NCBI GenBank assembly: GCA_002315195.1
Contig: DCGD01000120.1
Span: 258 to 8,780, forward strand
DNA: 8,523 bases
Source: Prevotellaceae bacterium UBA1787
GTDB taxonomy: Bacteria > Bacteroidota > Bacteroidia > Bacteroidales > Bacteroidaceae
Reading direction: 5' to 3'
Shown here piece by piece: positions 1 to 7,031 of the stretch (positions are counted from its first letter, which is position 1; the number at the start of each line of letters is the position of its first letter). The position numbers were made by a program, and so were the translations under genes. The notes beneath the pieces are model-generated. The model saw only the letters and a list, made by a program, of their open reading frames with translations. It made no database searches and was not told the origin of the DNA.

Positions 1-299
<299 letters not shown>

Positions 300-306
300 G
301 TAGTTG

Positions 307-314
307 TAAATTTG
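307..314 (+). promoter_or_regulatory. candidate -7 element (TAnnTTTG) before the parvulin gene
   Basis: TAAATTTG matches the Bacteroidota -7 consensus TAnnTTTG exactly and lies in the 33-bp gap between guaB and the next gene. Transcription would begin around 320, just upstream of the ATG at 333. I see no TTTG-type -33 element at the expected distance, and the match could be chance in AT-rich DNA. If real, it favours the ATG at 333 over the TTG at 312, because that TTG lies inside the element. Confidence 0.3.
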
Positions 315-332
315 ATAAGTACGGTGCATCAA

Positions 333-1751
333 ATGAAAAGGGCTTTGTTGTCTTTTCTATCTTTTCTTGTCTTGGGCGCTTCTTGGGCCCGGGACATAGA
401 CCCTGTTGTGATGACGATAGCAGGGAAGCAGATTGTGCGATCTGAGTTTGAATATGCTTTCAACAAGAATACGGAGAAAGGCAAGGAAGTAAAGTACACC
501 GGGGCAATCAAGGAATATGCCGGTCTTTTTGCCGATTACAAACTGAAAGTCAAGGCGGCGGAAGATGCGTATTTGGATACGCTCGGGGCTTTTGTGAAGG
601 AGTATAGAATGTACCGCGATACCCAGTTGCGCCCATACCTGAAGGACTCCTTCTATATTGACTCTTTTTCGCATGTGGTTTATGACATGCTGAAAGAACA
701 GACGGGTGACAAGGACATGATACAGATGCTGCACATTTACCTGTCGGTACCTCAAAGAAACGGGGAGGTCATACGTGAGCGGAAGAAGCGGCTTATCGAT
801 TCCATCTATGTCGCCATGCAGAATGGCGCGGATTTTATGGACATGGCCGCAAAGTATTCCGAAGACGAGGATAGTCGCAAGGGCATAGTCTCCCATTGGA
901 TTGCTCCTAAACAAATGCTGCAAGTGTTTGAGGATGTGGCTTACTCCTTGAACGTGGGGGAGTATTCCAAACCGTTCGAATCGGTGGCGGGCTACCACAT
1001 CGTGAAAATCACCGGCCACAAGAAACTGGAACCATACGAGGAAAAGAGAACCGAATTGTTGGAGTTGCTCAAGGCGCGCGGCATTGATGACGCTTCCGCC
1101 GAGTATCGCATCGAAAAGATAATGAAGCAGGAAGACAAGACGCGTGAAGAGGTGTTGTTGGAGATCCAGGAGAAAGCCATGGCGGACAATCCCGAAGTGA
1201 AATATCTTATCAACGAGTATCATGACGGTTTGTTGATGTATGAGGTCAGCAGAATGTTGGTATGGGACAAGGCTGCCGAAGACGAGAAAGGGCTTTCGGA
1301 ACACTTCAGCAAGCATAGGAAAAAGTTCCGGTGGAGCGAACCGCATTTCAAGGGATATGTGGTTTTTACCAAGTATGAAACTTTGGCCGACAAGGCGCAA
1401 AAACTTCTGAAGAAATGCAGGGAAGACGAGGGCTTGAAGAGAATGAATGAAAAATTTGATAAGGATTCCTTGAAATTGGTCCGTGTCAGGTACGGTGTAT
1501 TTGCACCGGGAGATGACGCTTATGTCGATGCCTTCATATTTGGAAAACCGCTTTCCATGGAAGACAAGGCTTGGCCGGTCTGCCGACTGGTGGGAAAATT
1601 GCAGAAGCAACCGAAGGGATATAAAGATGTCAAGACGTTTTTGATTCCCGATTACCAAGATGCCATGGAAAAAGAATGGCTTGACGGATTGCGCAAGCGG
1701 TACAAGGTTGAAATTGATTGGGATGTATTGAAAACAGTTAACAATCATTGA
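333..1751 (+). CDS. periplasmic peptidyl-prolyl cis-trans isomerase, single parvulin domain (PpiC/SurA/PrsA type)
   Basis: This is a parvulin-family foldase, likely helping secreted and outer-membrane proteins fold in the periplasm. Numbering from the ATG at 333 (472 aa), residues 1-19 form a signal peptide (KR, a hydrophobic core, then ASWA before RDIDP). A helical N-terminal region like SurA/PrsA chaperone domains follows (about 25-125). The parvulin domain is about 129-228: the first-strand QMLHIYL with its catalytic-type His, GADFMDMAAKYSED, GIVSHWI, and the closing GYHIVKI with the second His. Both family histidines are kept, so activity is plausible. The last 240 residues are charged, helical and unassigned, ending in DYQDAMEKEWLDGLRKRY. 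The frame also opens at TTG 312, but ATG 333 places the signal peptide at the N-terminus and is preferred. The next gene starts 15 bp downstream, which suggests co-transcription. The family is certain; clients and the role of the C-terminal half are not. Confidence 0.88.
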   Translation: MKRALLSFLSFLVLGASWARDIDPVVMTIAGKQIVRSEFEYAFNKNTEKGKEVKYTGAIKEYAGLFADYKLKVKAAEDAYLDTLGAFVKEYRMYRDTQLRPYLKDSFYIDSFSHVVYDMLKEQTGDKDMIQMLHIYLSVPQRNGEVIRERKKRLIDSIYVAMQNGADFMDMAAKYSEDEDSRKGIVSHWIAPKQMLQVFEDVAYSLNVGEYSKPFESVAGYHIVKITGHKKLEPYEEKRTELLELLKARGIDDASAEYRIEKIMKQEDKTREEVLLEIQEKAMADNPEVKYLINEYHDGLLMYEVSRMLVWDKAAEDEKGLSEHFSKHRKKFRWSEPHFKGYVVFTKYETLADKAQKLLKKCREDEGLKRMNEKFDKDSLKLVRVRYGVFAPGDDAYVDAFIFGKPLSMEDKAWPVCRLVGKLQKQPKGYKDVKTFLIPDYQDAMEKEWLDGLRKRYKVEIDWDVLKTVNNH

Positions 1752-1766
1752 TTTTGAACATACACA

Positions 1767-3155
1767 ATGAAACGTGCTTTAAAAAAATGTCTTAGGTTTT
1801 GGAGTTTGTCGTTGACAGGAACATTCTTTTGTCTGTCGTCGTCTGTGATGGCGCAGGAAGCCAATGTGATTGACGAAGTGGTGTGGATTGTAGGTGATGA
1901 ACCAATATTGAAGTCTGATGTGGAGTATCAGCGCTTGAATGCGCAACTTAACGGAACCACTTTGTCGGGCGATCCCTATACCATTATTCCGGAGCAGATG
2001 GCCATCAACAAATTGTTTCTGCATCAGGCCGACATAGATAGTATATTTGTAGAGGAAACGGATGTGATGGAACAGGCGAATGCTCAATTGGAATATATGA
2101 TAGGGTTGGCTGGTTCAGTCGAGAAACTTGAAGAGTATCGTGGAATGAACGTAAAGCAAATCAAACAGGAGATTGCGCGTTACATGGTCGAGAATGAAAG
2201 AATAAGCGAAGTAAAGCAAAAGATTTTGGGGTCAAAGAAAATTACGCCGGCTGAAGTCCGCCGCTACTTTAAGGGAATGGACAAGGACAGCATCCCTTTC
2301 ATTCCAACTCAGGTGGAGGTGCAGATTTTGACAAACAGCCCGGAGGTGGACCAGGAAGAGGTGAACCGCATCAAGGCGGAATTGCAGAACTATGCGCAGA
2401 AAGTGAACTCGGGTGAAGCGAATTTTGCCATTTTGGCGAGAATGTATTCCCAGGATGATGGGTCCGCCCGAAATGGCGGAGAAATGGATTATGCCGGACG
2501 CGCCGAATTTGTACCTGAGTTCTCCAATGTCGCTTTTTCTCTGACGGATAAGAAAACGGTTTCCAAAATCGTGAAAACAGAGTATGGATTTCACATCATT
2601 CAATTGGTGGACAGAAAAGGCGACAAAGTGAAAGTCCGACACATATTGCTGAAACCGAAGGTTTCGGACAATGCGGTGAAAATGTGCATGAGCCGCTTGG
2701 ACTCGATAGTCAAGGATATGCGGGATAATAAGTTTTCCTTTGATGAAGGCGTTGTCGCACTTTCGGACGACAAGGAAACAAAGAACAATTATGGCGTGAT
2801 GGTACATAAGGATGTAGAAACGAGAATGCTTACATCCCGATTCCAAATGAAGGATCTTCCCCAGGATGTCGCAAAGATGGTGGACGGAATGAAAGTGGGA
2901 GACATATCCAATCCATTCAAAATGCTCAATGCAAAAGGTCAGGAAGTGTGTGCCGTCGTCAAACTTAAGAATAGGATAGAAGAGCATCGGGCGGACATCA
3001 CTGAGGATTTCCAAGTTTTGTCCAACATTGTCACGGAAAAGAAAAACGAGGAAATTCTGGAGGAATGGATTAAGGAAAAACAAAAGAAAACCTATATCAG
3101 CATAAAGGATGGTTGGAAGAAACTTGACTTTCGCTATCCAGGCTGGATTAAGTGA
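1767..3155 (+). CDS. surA: SurA-like periplasmic chaperone with two parvulin domains
   Basis: The SurA family escorts unfolded outer-membrane proteins across the periplasm to the BAM complex. The 462 residues follow the SurA plan. There is a signal peptide (about 1-29, ending VMA before QEANVIDE), then the N-terminal SurA signature VIDEVVWIVGDEPILKSDVE (34-53) and a helical chaperone domain to about 170. Parvulin domain 1 spans about 180-285 (FAILARMYSQD, GGEMDY, EYGFHIIQLVDRK) and domain 2 about 287-402 (KVRHILLKP, VGDISNPF). A C-terminal helix and a YISI strand come after about 405. Length is close to E. coli SurA (about 430). Domain 1 has Gln where the first parvulin His is expected (VEVQIL) but keeps the second. 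Domain 2 keeps the first (RHIL) but has no His in its closing strand (QEVCAVVKL). It may therefore act mainly as a chaperone. It starts 15 bp after the preceding parvulin gene and shares the MKRAL start. Orthology with E. coli surA is inferred from architecture. Confidence 0.88.
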   Translation: MKRALKKCLRFWSLSLTGTFFCLSSSVMAQEANVIDEVVWIVGDEPILKSDVEYQRLNAQLNGTTLSGDPYTIIPEQMAINKLFLHQADIDSIFVEETDVMEQANAQLEYMIGLAGSVEKLEEYRGMNVKQIKQEIARYMVENERISEVKQKILGSKKITPAEVRRYFKGMDKDSIPFIPTQVEVQILTNSPEVDQEEVNRIKAELQNYAQKVNSGEANFAILARMYSQDDGSARNGGEMDYAGRAEFVPEFSNVAFSLTDKKTVSKIVKTEYGFHIIQLVDRKGDKVKVRHILLKPKVSDNAVKMCMSRLDSIVKDMRDNKFSFDEGVVALSDDKETKNNYGVMVHKDVETRMLTSRFQMKDLPQDVAKMVDGMKVGDISNPFKMLNAKGQEVCAVVKLKNRIEEHRADITEDFQVLSNIVTEKKNEEILEEWIKEKQKKTYISIKDGWKKLDFRYPGWIK

Positions 3156-3201
3156 TGGTTTCCGAATGAAATCGATATGCACAATAAATTGATTAATGAT
3201 A

Positions 3202-3209
3202 TAATTTTG
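3202..3209 (+). promoter_or_regulatory. candidate -7 element in the surA / OstA-like gap
   Basis: TAATTTTG is an exact match to TAnnTTTG, within the only sizeable gap (95 bp, AT-rich) of the parvulin-to-mutL cluster. Initiation would fall near 3216, leaving a leader of about 35 nt before the ATG at 3251. No TTTG is seen at the usual -33 distance. It could be an internal promoter for the OstA-like gene and mutL. Confidence 0.35.
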
Positions 3210-3250
3210 CGGTTTCATCGGTAGTTTTACCCTATTTTATCATGCGCTGA

Positions 3251-4927
3251 ATGAATCTTTTTTCCAAAATAGCACGAATTATCCTATTAGCAGGCACGAG
3301 GAGGAAGAATATCTTTCTCTGTCTTTGTCTTTCTCTGCCTTTCGTCTTCGCAGGAGCCAAAGATGAGGATAAGAAAGGCGGTACGTCGGTTCCATCATCT
3401 CAGCAGGCGGAGAAGGTGGTCTTAAAGCAGGCGGATAAGGTGTTGTACAATGAGTATAACTTGCCAAACGTCCAAATATTTAGTGGTAATGTTGTGTTTA
3501 ATCACAATGGAATTGAGTTGTTTTGTGATAGCGCCAACTTTTTCCAAATGGACAATTCATTCAGGGCGTTTGGAAATGTCAAGATGCTTCAGGGAGATAC
3601 GCTCTCGTTGAACAGCGATGTCTTGTTCTATGACGGAAATACTCAAATTGCGGAAGCGCGTCACCATGTCGTGCTGAAACATCGAAAGATGACCCTCTAT
3701 ACCGACAGTCTCAACTACGACAGGATTTTCCAAATGGGCTATTTTTTCGAGGGTGGCAAACTCGTTGATGAACAGAGTACGCTGACTTCGGATTGGGGAC
3801 AGTACAATTCAAGCAATCGACTGGCGGAGTTCTATTACAACGTAAAATTGGTCGGTAAGGATTATACACTGACCACGGACACGCTGCATTATGATACCAA
3901 CACCAAGTTGTCTCACATGTTGGGCAAATCGAATGTCGTCAATGACAACAACACTATATATACGGAAAACGGCTATTTCAACAGTGAAACCAAGCATGTG
4001 AGGTTGCTGGAGCGTTCCATCGTGGTCAATGAAAACCAAAAAATCATTGCGGATTCCATTCTCTATGACAAGGCGAAGGGTGAAGCCGAGGCTTTCGGCA
4101 ATGTGTATATGAATGATTTGCAGAACAAAAACATATTGACAGGAAATTATTGTTATTACAATGACAGTACGGGCTATTCCATTTCATTCGACAGTGTCTT
4201 GGTCAAAAATTACTCTGAGCCGGATACGCTGTATCTTCATGCCGATACGTTCAAGGTTTTCACCTACAATTTGAGAACGGATTCGGCTTACCGCATTCTG
4301 CACGGCTATTTTCATTCCCGTTCTTTTAGAAAGGACATGCAGTCCGTGGCGGATTCCTTGTCTTTTAATTCCAAGGAAAAGAAACTCTCACTTTTCGGAA
4401 ATCCAATTTTGTGGAGTGATGAACGCCAGATTCTTGGTGAAGTGATTTACGCGCATTTCAACGATTCTACCTTGGATAGCGTGCATATTGTGAACCAATG
4501 CCTGATGGTGGAGAAAATGGATACGCTTCATTACAATCAGGTGGCAGGGCAGGAAATGAAATTTTATTTCGACAATGGTGCGATTAAGGAGAATCGGGTA
4601 ATCGGAAACGTATTGGTGAATTATTATGCATACGACAGTGACAGTTTGATGATTGGCATGAACCACCTGGAAACAAGTTTGCTTCGCTTGTTCATGGAAA
4701 ACAAGAAAATGTCAAAGATATGGGCGCGGGAACATACGGGTACATTCTATCCCATTATTTTCGTTACGCCTGAATTGGGTTACTTGAGCAATTTCGCATG
4801 GTTTGATTACATGCGGCCGAAAGATGAAAATGATTTGTTCGAATGGCGCGCAAAGGCGTCGGGAACGGAGTTGCGTCAGTCCGTCAGAAAGAAAGTGCCA
4901 TTTCAGGAATTAAAAAACATCAAGTAG
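3251..4927 (+). CDS. OstA/LptA-like periplasmic protein, probable lipopolysaccharide transport component
   Basis: The sequence resembles the Bacteroidota OstA-like proteins related to LptA and the N-terminal domain of LptD, which form a beta-jellyroll bridge carrying lipopolysaccharide across the periplasm. The 558 residues begin with a long-n-region signal peptide (RRK at 17-19, hydrophobic 20-34, AGA cleavage near 36). A lysine-rich linker follows, then from about 65 to 460 there are successive beta-rich repeats of roughly 25-45 residues. Each tends to carry a D[ST]L-type strand start and a closing GNV or VV turn (for example GDTLSLNSDVLFYD, TDSLNYD, TDTLHYD, ADSILYDKAKGEAEAFGNV, ADSLSFN, DTLHYN). 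The tail (465-558) is not repeat-like. It is about three times the length of E. coli LptA (185 aa) and lacks an LptD-type outer-membrane barrel. No alternative ATG, GTG or TTG start occurs before the signal core. It stops 1 bp before mutL, which suggests translational coupling. OstA-like assignment is solid; the exact Lpt role is inferred. Confidence 0.82.
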   Translation: MNLFSKIARIILLAGTRRKNIFLCLCLSLPFVFAGAKDEDKKGGTSVPSSQQAEKVVLKQADKVLYNEYNLPNVQIFSGNVVFNHNGIELFCDSANFFQMDNSFRAFGNVKMLQGDTLSLNSDVLFYDGNTQIAEARHHVVLKHRKMTLYTDSLNYDRIFQMGYFFEGGKLVDEQSTLTSDWGQYNSSNRLAEFYYNVKLVGKDYTLTTDTLHYDTNTKLSHMLGKSNVVNDNNTIYTENGYFNSETKHVRLLERSIVVNENQKIIADSILYDKAKGEAEAFGNVYMNDLQNKNILTGNYCYYNDSTGYSISFDSVLVKNYSEPDTLYLHADTFKVFTYNLRTDSAYRILHGYFHSRSFRKDMQSVADSLSFNSKEKKLSLFGNPILWSDERQILGEVIYAHFNDSTLDSVHIVNQCLMVEKMDTLHYNQVAGQEMKFYFDNGAIKENRVIGNVLVNYYAYDSDSLMIGMNHLETSLLRLFMENKKMSKIWAREHTGTFYPIIFVTPELGYLSNFAWFDYMRPKDENDLFEWRAKASGTELRQSVRKKVPFQELKNIK

Positions 4928-4928
4928 C

Positions 4929-6794
4929 ATGCCCGATATCATCCGTCTTTTGCCCGATTCAATCGCAAACCAAATCGCTGCCGGCGAAGTCATTCAACGT
5001 CCGGCATCCGTCATAAAGGAATTAATGGAGAATTCCGTCGATGCGGGTGCCACTAGCATCAGCATATCCATAGTCGATGCGGGAAAAACGAGTATTCAGG
5101 TGGTGGACAACGGAAAGGGCATGAGTGAAACGGACGCGCGCCTGTCGTTTGAGCGGCACGCAACTTCCAAGATATCGAACGCGGCGGATTTGTTCAACCT
5201 TCGCACAATGGGGTTTAGGGGAGAAGCTTTGGCTTCCATTGTGGCGGTTGCCCAAGTGGAGGTGAAAACACGGATGAAAGACGATGAAATCGGCACTTAT
5301 TTGTTTTTGGAAGCGTCACGCCTCAAGGAGAGCAAGTTGGTCGCTTGCAACGTAGGCACCAGCATGACGGTCAACAACCTGTTCTTCAATGTACCTGCCA
5401 GAAGAAGATTCCTGAAATCGAATCAAACGGAGTGCAACAATGTCATGACGGAATTTGAACGGGTGGCGTTAATCCATCCGGAAATTTCCTTTTTGTATTT
5501 GCGGGACGATGTCCAAATTATGAACTTGCGTTCCTGTTCTTTTCGCAAACGCATTGTGGATTTGTTTGGAACGGCATTGGACAAACAACTTTTTCCCGTT
5601 CAAGTGGAAACGTCCATAGTGAAAATCACCGGTTTCATCGGCACACCTCAGAGTGCGAAGTCCAAAGGCGCCCGTCAATTTTTCTTCGTCAACAAACGCT
5701 ATATGAAGCATCCTTATTTTCATAGGGCGGTCATGACGGCATACGAACGCTTGATTCCATCGGAAAAACAGGTTCCCTATTTTCTTTGTCTGGATGTGGA
5801 CCCGCAAAAAATAGATGTTAATATACATCCGACCAAGACGGAAATCAAGTTTGAAGACGATCAACCCATTTGGCAAATACTGTTGGCGGCGGTTAGGGAA
5901 AGTCTCGGAAAATTCGACGCCGCCCCAACGATTGATTTCGAAATGGGAAACGGGCCTGAAATTCCGACGATTAACAATGTAGAGGTTATTACGACACCGA
6001 AATTGCAGTTTGACCCAACTTATAATCCGTTTGTCTCCACGTCAAAGCCTTCTTCTTACCACAGGCCGTCCATGAGGTTTCAAGATTGGCAGAAACTGTA
6101 TGGAAATGAGGATAATTCAAAAGAAGTGACAGAAATGGGCTCCTTAAACAAATCTGTACACGAAGCACATTCCTCCCTGTTTTTTCATGAAGAGGAGAAA
6201 ACGAAGAATGACGACCTCGTATCTGACGAGGCATCCGTGTACTTGCAGCATAAGGGTTGCTACATCGTTACTTCAGTAAAGTCCGGTTTGATGGTGATAG
6301 ACCAACATAAGGCAAGCATTAGGATATTGTATGATAAATACATGGTCCAACTTACAAATGGAGAAAGTCTTTCCCAGCAATTGCTCTTTCCTGAGGAATT
6401 CCAAATACCTATTGCGCAAAATGAAGATTTCATGCGAAGTATGGGTTATCTGAAAGAAATGGGGTTCGATATCTTGAAAAATGGAAATAATGACTATCAA
6501 ATTAATGGTGTTCCGGCCGGCACGGAGAAATACAACCCGGTTCAGTTGCTGACGGAAATATTCGAGGAGTTGTTTTATAATAAGGAGAAGATGCCCGAAG
6601 AAAAAATTTATTCTCAAATGGCACTGGCACTCGCCCGGCGCAATGCTGTCCCTTACGGTCAGTATTTAACTCAAAACGAACTTCGCAGAGTTGTCGAGGA
6701 ACTATTTGCCTCTACATCTCCAAATTATTCGCCCGATGGAAAAATAGTGCTTACTATTCTTCCAAATGACCGTTTGGAATCGGTTTTTCATTAA
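4929..6794 (+). CDS. mutL: DNA mismatch repair protein MutL
   Basis: MutL couples mismatch recognition by MutS to strand nicking and excision. The 621 residues show a complete GHKL ATPase domain: LPDSIANQIAAGEVIQRPASVIKELMENSVDAGA (about 8-41), DNGKGM (60-65), ERHATSKI (75-82), GFRGEAL (95-101) and the transducer region with NVPARRRFLKS and VDVNIHPTKTEIKF-type sequence (about 296-308). A low-conservation linker spans about 335-430 and the dimerisation domain about 435-621. A clamp-binding motif QQLLFP (483-488) fits the QxxLxP pattern of E. coli QPLLIP. The endonuclease motifs are degenerate: DQHKASIRILYD (458-469) has Lys and Ile where DQHA-x2-E requires Ala and Glu, the ACHxAV region reads ARRNAV (569-574), and CPHGRP reads SPDGKI (601-606). 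It is probably not a nuclease. The start is 1 bp after the preceding stop. Identity is certain; loss of nuclease is inferred from motifs. Confidence 0.97.
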   Translation: MPDIIRLLPDSIANQIAAGEVIQRPASVIKELMENSVDAGATSISISIVDAGKTSIQVVDNGKGMSETDARLSFERHATSKISNAADLFNLRTMGFRGEALASIVAVAQVEVKTRMKDDEIGTYLFLEASRLKESKLVACNVGTSMTVNNLFFNVPARRRFLKSNQTECNNVMTEFERVALIHPEISFLYLRDDVQIMNLRSCSFRKRIVDLFGTALDKQLFPVQVETSIVKITGFIGTPQSAKSKGARQFFFVNKRYMKHPYFHRAVMTAYERLIPSEKQVPYFLCLDVDPQKIDVNIHPTKTEIKFEDDQPIWQILLAAVRESLGKFDAAPTIDFEMGNGPEIPTINNVEVITTPKLQFDPTYNPFVSTSKPSSYHRPSMRFQDWQKLYGNEDNSKEVTEMGSLNKSVHEAHSSLFFHEEEKTKNDDLVSDEASVYLQHKGCYIVTSVKSGLMVIDQHKASIRILYDKYMVQLTNGESLSQQLLFPEEFQIPIAQNEDFMRSMGYLKEMGFDILKNGNNDYQINGVPAGTEKYNPVQLLTEIFEELFYNKEKMPEEKIYSQMALALARRNAVPYGQYLTQNELRRVVEELFASTSPNYSPDGKIVLTILPNDRLESVFH

Positions 6795-6797
6795 ATT

Positions 6798-6817
6798 CCT
6801 CAATGGTTGTATTGAGG
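6798..6817 (+). terminator. hairpin just after mutL, possible terminator
   Basis: CCTCAAT and ATTGAGG form a perfect 7-bp stem around a 6-nt loop, three bases after the mutL stop codon. It is not followed by a T-run, so it is not a classical intrinsic terminator. It could stabilise the 3' end of the mRNA or aid termination of the parvulin-to-mutL transcript. Confidence 0.4.
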
Positions 6818-6890
6818 TGATGTGAATGATATTATGGTTGAAAAGTGTGAATATGATAGATAAACAGTCAAAACATAACGGCGGAAAACA

Positions 6891-6926
6891 TTTTTTTAAA
6901 AAAAAACGTAATTTTTTTTATTACAA
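6891..6926 (+). other. A/T-tract block upstream of the ompA promoter
   Basis: Seven T then nine A (6891-6906) are followed by a second run of T. These tracts sit directly upstream of the promoter core and would be expected to bend DNA or act like an UP element for a strongly expressed gene. The composition is seen directly; the role is inferred. The remainder of the 237-bp gap (6795-7031) holds no gene that I can support. Confidence 0.35.
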
Positions 6927-6927
6927 A

Positions 6928-6960
6928 TTTGTTTTTTATTTTGGAAAACAACTATCTTTG
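6928..6960 (+). promoter_or_regulatory. Bacteroidota-type promoter for the OmpA-family gene
   Basis: TTTG at 6928-6931 and TATCTTTG at 6953-6960 match the Bacteroidota -33 (TTTG) and -7 (TAnnTTTG) elements, with 21 bases between them. Transcription should start near 6967, giving an AT-rich leader of about 65 nt. The leader ends in AAAGGAAG (7023-7030), only one base before the ATG, which is too close for a standard Shine-Dalgarno. This is the best promoter in the window. Confidence 0.7.
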
Positions 6961-7031
6961 CATTCAAAATAATGGGAAACCATATTTGGAGGATAATTAA
7001 CTTAAATATTATTTTATAATACAAAGGAAGT

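Noticed and set aside
312..332. TTG start extending the first parvulin by seven residues
   Set aside because: The extension pushes the signal peptide inward and overlaps the candidate -7 element; ATG 333 gives a standard signal peptide.
357..1748. 463-codon minus-strand open frame covering almost all of the first parvulin gene
   Set aside because: Antisense shadow: the composition is rich in Phe, His, Leu and Gln with no recognisable domain, whereas the + strand frame has a signal peptide and a clear parvulin domain.
2042..2049. TATATTTG, an exact TAnnTTTG match inside the surA-like gene
   Set aside because: It lies deep in coding sequence with no gene start nearby, and shows that such matches also occur by chance.
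2232..3218. 328-codon minus-strand open frame across the surA-like gene
   Set aside because: Same type of shadow; no motif or signal, and the opposite strand encodes clear parvulin domains.
3162..3221. Imperfect inverted repeat (ATGAAA / TTTCAT) around the candidate promoter before the OstA-like gene
   Set aside because: The arms are short, need a gap to align and are about 40 bases apart; not convincing as an operator or terminator.
3242..3250. Two-codon frame ATG CGC TGA abutting the OstA-like start
   Set aside because: Too short to distinguish from chance; no sign of a function.
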